In this document: piece after piece, positions 57,735-64,000 of the stretch
Position numbering within the stretch: the stretch's first letter is position 1
How the letters are laid out: each line of letters opens with the position of its first letter
Assembly (NCBI GenBank): GCA_032871835.1
Contig: CM065297.1
Coordinates: 93,579,052-93,643,051, forward strand
From: Dipteronia dyeriana
Taxonomy: Eukaryota; Streptophyta; Magnoliopsida; Sapindales; Sapindaceae
Direction: 5' to 3'
DNA length: 64,000 nucleotides
The notes under the pieces: generated by a model
Database searches by the model: none
What the model saw: the letters and a program-made list of their open reading frames with translations, nothing else
Told to the model about the DNA's origin: nothing
Position numbers and translations under genes: made by a program

Positions 57735-58103
57735 TCACTCCATTAAACAAATCCCAATAGATCTACTAAGAGTCTTGAATCTAGTAGCATCTAAAGGTTT
57801 AGTAAATAGATCCGCTAGTTGATCATTGGTACCTACATGCTCAAGGACAATGCATTTGCTCTCAACTAGTTCTCTAATGAAATGATGACGGATGTCAATA
57901 TGCTTAGTCCTAGAATGCTGAACCGGATTCTTTGAAATGTTAATTGCACTCATGTTACCACAAAAGAGAGTAATAGTACCTTAATTGAATCCATAGTCGA
58001 CTAGCATTTGCTTCATCCAAAGGAGTTGTGTGCATCCACTCCCAGCAGCAATGTATTCGGCCTCAGCTGTGGATAAAGAAATCAAATTTTGCTTCTTGCA
58101 AAA
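57735..58103 (-). pseudogene. Copia RNase H, C-terminal half (element D)
   Basis: Minus strand LISLSTAEAEYIAAGSGCTQ, then after a stop near 57980 MSAINISKNPVQHSRTKHID, IRHHFIRELVESKCIVLEHV and QLADLFTKPLDATRFK. SIRE-type RNase H end, with one or two nonsense codons. Confidence 0.88.
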
Positions 58104-59044
58104 TCAAAAGATAAGGTTGTTCCCAAGGAAAAAGCAATCGCCCGATGTACTTTTCCTATCATCATAATTTCCTGCCCAATCTGTATCACTAAAGCCTATA
58201 AGACTAGCATTAGTGTCAAAAGAGTACCAAATCTCATAGTTGGATGTCCCATTCACATATCGAATGATTCTCTTAACAGAAGAGAGATGGGACTCCTTAG
58301 GATCCGCTTGGTACCTAGCACATACACCCACACTAAAGGAGATATCGGGCCTACTTGCGGTTAAATAGAGCAAGCTTCCAATCATGCCACGATATAAAGT
58401 TTGGTCCACACTTTTACCACTAGCATCCTTGCTTTGCTTCAAAGTGGTACTCATGGGTGTATCACAATGTTTGGCACTTTCAAGGCCAAATTTCTTCACT
58501 GGGTTTTTGGCATACTTAGCTTGAGATATTAAAATCCCATCATCCATTTTCTTAATTTGTAAACCTAGAAAGTAACTTAACTCACCAACAAAACTCATCT
58601 CAAATTCATGAGACATGACATCAACAAATTGTTGGACTTTTATGTCATTGGTGGAGCCAAAGACTATATCATCTTAATGATTAGAGTCTTGTCAACACTA
58701 CCCCTAGTGTAGCCATTGTCTATGAGATATTGGGTGAGACGTTCATACCAAGCCCTTGGTGCTTGTTTCAACCCATATAAAGCTTTGTTGAGGTGATAGA
58801 CATGATTAGGGTGGTGAAGATCCACAAACCCTTTGGGTTGCTCAACAAACACTTCCTCTTGCAAGAAGCCATTGAGGAAGGCACTCTTAACATCCATTTG
58901 ATATAATTTGAACTTGTGCAAACAAGAAATGGATAAAAGAAACCTAATGGACTCAATCCTAGCAACGGGAGCAAATGTCTCCTCAAAGTCAATACCCTCA
59001 ATTTGAGAGTATCCTTGTGCTACAAGCCTAGCCTTATTTTGCAC
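58104..59044 (-). pseudogene. Copia reverse transcriptase and start of RNase H (element D)
   Basis: 58664-59044: [52 protein letters not shown] and [17 protein letters not shown], ending [12 protein letters not shown]. The next bases encode DDIVFGST in another frame, so a small deletion has removed the residues before DD, including YV of the YVDD box. 58104-58616 continues MSHEFEMSFVGELSYFLGLQ, GSLLYLTASRPDISFSVG and DTDWAGNYDDRKSTSG. Otherwise well preserved. Confidence 0.9.
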
Positions 59045-59164
59045 AATGTTGCCATCCTCATCGGATTTATTCCTATATACTCATTTGGTACCTATCACAT
59101 TGGTATTCTTGAGCCAAGGAACTAGAGTCCAAACCTCATTCCTTTCAAATTGGTTAAGCTCTTC

Positions 59165-60109
59165 TTACATGGCAAGAACCCAAAATTCATCTTTTAAGGC
59201 TTCATTAATTTTCTTGGGTTCTATTTGAGAGGTGTAACATGTGTAGCTAATTAGATTAGCCATTTGACGCCTAGTCCTAACACCCTCACTAACCTTACCA
59301 ATAATGTCATCTTTGTCATGAAGTTTTCTAACCCATGGAGCAGGTTCTTTTGAGTCCAAGTGAGGAATCCTATCACTAAGTTGTGCTATGTCATCATCAA
59401 GATTAGCTTTTTCAACATTAAAGATATCAACTACTTTCTCCAAAGGGGAGTCAACAACTAAATCTACCTCCTCCTCATGGTCATTAGTCTTGAGCCTAGT
59501 ATCATCAATGAAAACATTAGATGATTCCATTACGGTCCTAGTTCTTAGATTAAAAACTCTATAGGCTCTACTATTCAAGGCATAGCCAATGAAGATACCC
59601 TCATCACTCTTAGCATCAAATTTGCCAAGTTGATCACGGTCATTCAAAATGTAGCATTTGCTTCCAAAAGTGTGGAAGTAGCTAACATTTGGCTTCCTAC
59701 CTTTCCATAACTCATAGAAGGTTTGCCTAGTGTGGGGCCTAAGGAAGACTCTATTTCTTATGTAGCATGTCGTATTGACGGCTTCGGCCCAAGGATTCCT
59801 AGGGACGTTGTTGCTAAGCAACATCACACGAGCCATTTCTTGAAGAACCCTATTCTTCCTCTCAACAACTCCATTTTATTGAGGTGTCCTAGGAGCCGAA
59901 AATTCATGAGAAATGCCTAGACCATTGCAAATTTTTTCAAAATGGGCATTCTCAAATTCCTTCCCATGATCACTCCTAATTCTCTCAATGCTTTTAATCT
60001 TAGAGTTCATTTCATTTTGAATTTTGGAGCAAATCATTTTAAACTTATCAAAAGTTTCATATTTTTCTCTAAGAAACCATGTGTACCTAGAGAAGTCATC
60101 TACACACAC
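59165..60109 (-). pseudogene. Copia integrase (element D)
   Basis: 59876-60109: CVDDFSRYTWFLREKYETFD, RSDHGKEFEN and GISHEFSAPRTPQ, then one nonsense codon, then 59165-59836: ARVMLLSNNVPRNPWAEAVN, YELWKGRKPNVSYFHTFGSK and DEGIFIGYALNSRAYRVFN, followed by an acidic extension ending RTRRQMANLISYTCYTSQIE. Both blocks are in the same frame, so only the stop separates them. Another stop near 59165 and one near 59080 separate it from RT in the same frame. Confidence 0.9.
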
Positions 60110-60675
60110 AAAAATGTATCTCTTTCCACCTAAACTCTCGGTTTACATAGGACCCATAAGATCCATGTGGAGAAGCTCTAGAGATTCCTTGGTGATAATA
60201 TATTTGCCCTTTTTGTGCATACTCTTGGTTTGCACCCTTGTTGGCAAGGTCCACAAACACCATTAACCTTTTTCCCAAGTTTGGGAAGGCCTCGAACAAC
60301 ATTGAACTTATCTAAGATTTTTAGATCCCTAAAGTTCATGTGACCAAGTCTTTCATGCCACAACTCTATTTGTTCATCCTTGGACACATTACAAGACACA
60401 CTTCTAGCCTCAAGACAATAGCAATTGTCACTAGACCTCATACCTTTTAACAATGTTTGTCCATTAGGCAATAGGATAGAACAATCATTTTTCCTAAACA
60501 AGACGGAGAGTCCATCATCACTAAGATGTGAAATGCTTATCAAATTGGCTTTTAGACCATCAACATATAAAGCATTGGACAAGGAAGGTAATCCGGGAAT
60601 GGAAATGTTTCCCTTTCCTTTGACCTTCTTTTTAGATCTATCACCAAAGGTGACATTTCCTCCATCTTCCATCAC
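60110..60675 (-). pseudogene. Protease C-terminus and GAG-pre-integrase (element D)
   Basis: 60178-60675: EDGGNVTFGDRSKKKVKGKG, IPGLPSLSNALYVDGLKANL, ELWHERLGHMNFRDLKILDK and GVCGPCQQGC. The WHERLGHM and C..C zinc-finger wording is standard. A frameshift around 60230 throws the frame off before the integrase core. Confidence 0.88.
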
Positions 60676-60681
60676 AAGAGT

Positions 60682-61876
60682 CTAAAAGAAACTCATATTT
60701 CCAGTCATGTGCCTAGAGCACCCACTATCCAAATACCAAAAATCATAAGAATGAGCTTTCAAAGCAATTCGTACAACATGGCAAAGGTGTTCATCCTTTC
60801 TAATCCACCTAGGTGCAGTATTTTCCTTCCTAGTGATCAATGGTACATGGGCTCTAAATGTCCTAGGATCATGCAAAAGTGTTCCACTTTTCCTAGTGAC
60901 ATGCATCATAGCTCTAGGTGTCCTAGGATCATGCATCAAGGCTCTAGATGTCTTAGGAACATGCATCATGGCTCTAGCCTTTTTCTTCTCTATCATGCTT
61001 TCAATCTTACACAATTTGATAAACCTAAAGCAGTTTGGTCTAATGTGACCATTAATACCACAAAAATGACTTGTAGGTAAAAAGTTAGGAATTTTACCAT
61101 ATCCTTGAGGATGCATTGGAGCCTTCCCATGTCTTTATGGTTGTCTTGCTTGTTGTTGAGGAGTTTTCCTTCTTTGTTGTTGAGGAGTTTTCCTTCTTTG
61201 TTGTTGAGCAAGCCTTGATTGCTTCCTTGGTTGGGCTTGCATGAAGTGTCTTCTCTTTGTGAGCATTTGGTTGAGGGAAGTTAACTTGAAGAACCCTTGT
61301 AGGATGAGCTTGAGGTGGGCTTCTTGGTGCCACCTTCACTTGAGCACTATTCGAACACTCTCCTAGATCAAGCTTCTTCCTAGGAGTTGGGTGAGGAGAG
61401 GACCCATTGAAGTTCATGCTTCTTACAAAAACAGTCTTCCTTTGAGTAGAGGATATCTTGTCATCTTCAAACCCAAGCCCCTTCTTGTCACTTGTCCTCT
61501 TTCCAACATCTAGCATGTGGTCAAGTTTCTTGGTGCTAAAGTTCATCTTGGCCAACAACTCTCTAGCATCTTTAAGCTCTTTCTTCAACCCTTATTCACT
61601 CCTCTTAGATCTTTCCAACTCTTCATTTAGTTGGTCAACTTGAGTTGAGAGGTCTAAGTTTTCTTCTTTTAATCTCTTGATCTCATTCTTGTTCTTTAAT
61701 CTTGAGCTCTCAAACTTAGCCATGTAGTCCTTGAGATCCATCATATCCACACTTCCATTTGTGGATTGTGATGAAGATCCATCATCACTTGAGTAGTCTT
61801 CCTCTTGACTATCATTCTCTTCTTCACTAGCATCTTTGCTCCTAAAAGAGGATGTAAATGCTATGAAGTTAGCCAT
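60682..61876 (-). pseudogene. gag C-terminus, second knuckle and protease motif (element D)
   Basis: 61592-61876 is an acidic/Ser-rich coiled stretch (SEEENDSQEEDYSSDD; then KNEIKRLKEENLDLSTQVDQ), in the same frame as gag. After one stop, 61094-61588 is Lys/Ser/Pro-rich. A frameshift leads to 60682-61116 with SHFCGINGHIRPNC (a CCHC knuckle whose first Cys is Ser), a repeat with core SRALMHDPRT / PRAMMHV, and the protease WYLDSGCSRHMTGN. It links gag to pol. Confidence 0.8.
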
Positions 61877-61903
61877 GAGTTCTTCATCATCCGAAGACTC
61901 ATC

Positions 61904-62905
61904 TCATTCATTAGAGTCATCACTTTCACTCCATGTGGCAGCCATCACTTTTCCCTTCTTCTTGTTCTTGTGATTTGCACATTTCGGGGCAAAGTGACCT
62001 ATTCCACCACATTCATAGCATTGGACTCCTTTCTTCTCGGTCTTCTCTTGCCTAGGCTCAAACTTCTTGAAGGGAGCCTTCTTCTTCAAGTCTTCACCTT
62101 TGGATACAAAGCCTTTCTTCTCGGACTTGTAGAATTTTTTAAACTTCCTCATTAGCAAGACCATCTCTTCATCTGAGTCATCACCTTCCTCCTTCTCAAC
62201 ATTGGAGGCTTTCAAAGCAATATCTTTTTGCTTTTTCGATGGTGTGGGGTTAGAACATTTCCTAGATTCATAGGCTAAAAGTCTCCCAATCACTTCACTA
62301 AGCTTCATGTCCTTATACCCACTATTCTCTTCCAAGGCCGTCACCTTAGACTCAAATCTATCAGGTAGAGATCTCATAATCTTCTGTTTGATCTTCCTAT
62401 CCGAATAAGGATCACCAAGTTGATGACTTTGATTCACAATGTCCATCAACCTCACTTCAAAATCGTTGAAGCACTCATTCTCATCCATCTTGAGCAATTC
62501 AAATTGCGTTTGGAGAACTTGAAGCTTCGATTCCTTAACCACCTCGGTTCCCTCATGTGAAACTTCTAGGATGTCCCATGCTTCCTTAGCTATCCAAGTA
62601 TTTTGAACCAACTTGTATTGGTTATCATCCATTGCACAAAGGATGGCATGCATTGCCTTCCTATTCCACTTTGAAGCCTTAAACTCTTGTGCATTCCATT
62701 GAGCCTTTGGCTTGAGTACATCATCTCCTCCATTTGCGGAAGTCATCATGGGTGGAGTGTAGCCATCTTCAATTGCCATCCATGCCCTATTATGAATTTG
62801 GCATATGTACGACTCTATCTTGCCTTTCCAAGAGGCATAATTCAACCCGGTGAGGAGTGGAGGTCTAGTGCTGGAAGCTCCCTCATTGCCACCATTTCCA
62901 CTCAT
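61904..62905 (-). CDS. gag polyprotein, N-terminal part (element D)
   Basis: 334 codons from MSGNGGNEGASSTRPP; a Met 10 codons upstream (62935) is less like known gag starts. It has the Copia gag pattern PPLLTGLNYASWKGKIESYI, NRKAMHAILCAMDDNQYKLV, AKEAWDILEVSHEGTEVVKE and FNDFEVRLMDIVNQSHQLGD, then a basic stretch and an intact CCHC knuckle CYECGGIGHFAPKC near residues 305-318. It would form the capsid that packages element RNA. It ends at TGA (61904-61906); the same frame continues beyond with further gag sequence, so the stop looks like a point mutation. Confidence 0.9.
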   Translation of the reverse strand: MSGNGGNEGASSTRPPLLTGLNYASWKGKIESYICQIHNRAWMAIEDGYTPPMMTSANGGDDVLKPKAQWNAQEFKASKWNRKAMHAILCAMDDNQYKLVQNTWIAKEAWDILEVSHEGTEVVKESKLQVLQTQFELLKMDENECFNDFEVRLMDIVNQSHQLGDPYSDRKIKQKIMRSLPDRFESKVTALEENSGYKDMKLSEVIGRLLAYESRKCSNPTPSKKQKDIALKASNVEKEEGDDSDEEMVLLMRKFKKFYKSEKKGFVSKGEDLKKKAPFKKFEPRQEKTEKKGVQCYECGGIGHFAPKCANHKNKKKGKVMAATWSESDDSNE

Positions 62906-63015
62906 TGTGTTTATGAATGAATGATATGAATGCAAGTGTATGAATGGTCAACACAAACAAACAAAATGCAACACACACCAAAATGAGCAAGGATCACCTA
63001 TGTATGTCTAGGAAC

Positions 63016-63027
63016 CTGCTCTGATAC
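63016..63027 (-). promoter_or_regulatory. Primer binding site of element D
   Basis: Minus strand TGGTATCAGAGC (initiator tRNA-Met), 2 nt from the LTR end at 63030, as in B. Confidence 0.92.
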
Positions 63028-63029
63028 CA

Positions 63030-64000
63030 ATTGAAACAAATATTATGGTGTGTAATATTTATCTAGAGGGGGGTGAATAGATTTTAATTAACTTTTACCC
63101 AAATTTTCGTTGAGAGTCAAGTTGACAAAAATACCCTAACTAGTTACAAAAATACCACAAGTGTAATAAATACGGAAAGAGTAAAAACACTTGAGATATA
63201 CGTGGAAACCCTCCAAATGGGAAAAACCACGGGCTAATGAGTGCACCACACTAGAACCTCGAATCCACTAATGATAAAGGAATTACAACCTAATCCCGGT
63301 TTAATCCTCCACCACTACCTAATCCCGGTATAAGTGAACCTAGTTCATCATGCTTGTGCTTTAAGCTACCTACTCCCGGAAGCAACACAAGTTTCACTTC
63401 TCAATGAAGATATAAAGTGTCCTAAGTGAATATGTGATGATATTCAATGAACCACAAGGCTAGGAAACCCTGTATGCTTATCTAGCATAATGAGATGACA
63501 ATTAATACAATCCTAGATATCAAAAGCTAAATGACATGTTCAATAAGCTTAGCTAAACATAGATCAAACAATCCTATGAAGCTATCAAAATACAACACTC
63601 AATCATGGCATCACAACAATCTCTAATATGTATCTAGAAATATTCCAAGAGAATACAATTAATTAAAGAGATGGTTTAGTAAGCAAAACACTTAACTTGT
63701 AAGAAGATAGTGAAGAACTTACCAAACAAGATGTGATGAAGCAGCCCGATCCATAGATGCACTCTAGATGAACTTAGATGATGCACGATGAAGATTTAAT
63801 GCTCATGAGAATGCTTTGAGTGATTAAATATGAGTTCTTGGAAGTTTTTTTCCTTTGAAATGTGTTCTAAGTAAGAAATGTGATATTCTGAACTATCCAC
63901 GACCTTAAGGCATTGAGTTATATATATATATATATAAGATCCAATCAAAGTGAGGTCATTTTGGAAAAAACGTTTCAGCTTCCTCTGCGTGCGCTGGTGA
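63030..64000 (-). repeat. 5' LTR of element D, cut by the window end
   Basis: 971 bp visible. It matches 55114-55890 with few differences, except for an extra ~200 bp at 63465-63664. The last visible bases, TGCGTGCGCTGGTGA, are the first hairpin unit. Confidence 0.92.

Larger units (their letters stand above)
55114..64000 (-). mobile_element. SIRE/Maximus-like Copia retrotransposon D (5' LTR incomplete)
   Basis: On the minus strand: 5' LTR (63030 to beyond 64000), PBS, gag, linker with knuckle, protease, integrase, RT, RNase H, noncoding 3' region, PPT and 3' LTR (55114-56503). The LTRs are highly similar where both are visible, apart from a ~200-bp indel, and long frames survive, so D is the youngest element here. 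It is inserted in the antisense gene of F2. Lesions are a handful of nonsense codons, a few frameshifts and a small deletion at the RT active site. Confidence 0.92.

Overview
This is nuclear DNA of a flowering plant, probably a eudicot. It is AT-rich and consists almost entirely of nested LTR retrotransposons. One clear host gene is visible: an intronless PPTC7-type protein phosphatase 2C at 48631-49485 (+). Everything was read by eye; no alignments or database searches were run.

Layout. 1-5709 (+): 3' part of a decayed Ty1/Copia element (A) with its 3' LTR; two more copies of this LTR occur as solo LTRs on the minus strand (14725-16969 and 40892-43142), each with an exact 5-bp target duplication. 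5710-7099: minus-strand LTR of a second family (C'), cut by A. 7100-7342 and 29235-31069: pieces of a related plus-strand element (C) split by element B. 7343-29234 (-): a SIRE/Maximus-like Copia element (B), TSD ACCTA/ACCTC. B carries one solo A-LTR in its interior and a complete Tat-like Ty3/Gypsy element (F, 18358-27843, TSD ATACC) in its 5' LTR. 31070-44440 (+): a pol-less, apparently chimeric SIRE-like stretch (E1/E2) with a duplicated interior, a third type of LTR (G) at the junction and another solo A-LTR. 44441-46195: a LINE remnant interrupted by a Copia RNase H fragment. 46406-46558: Tourist-like MITE (TSD TTA). 46915-48417: non-autonomous Mutator-like element with a perfect 9-bp TSD, ending 213 bp upstream of the phosphatase gene. 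49486-51634: mostly noncoding, with an LTR relic and a foldback element. 51635-55113: 3' LTR and antisense gene of a second Tat-like Gypsy (F2). 55114-64000 (-): the youngest-looking SIRE-like Copia (D), inserted into F2, with its 5' LTR running off the window.

How the parts relate. Copia proteins run gag, protease, integrase, RT, RNase H; the Gypsy element runs RT, RNase H, integrase. All carry disabling lesions, so none is autonomous as read. The most interesting structure is the plus-strand gene lying antisense between integrase and 3' LTR in both Gypsy copies. It has its own TATA box and two GT-AG introns at matching positions. The U3 regions of the SIRE-like LTRs also carry family-specific tandem repeats, some of them hairpin-forming. 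I see no CRISPR, no rRNA, no complete tRNA and no bacterial or organellar genes.
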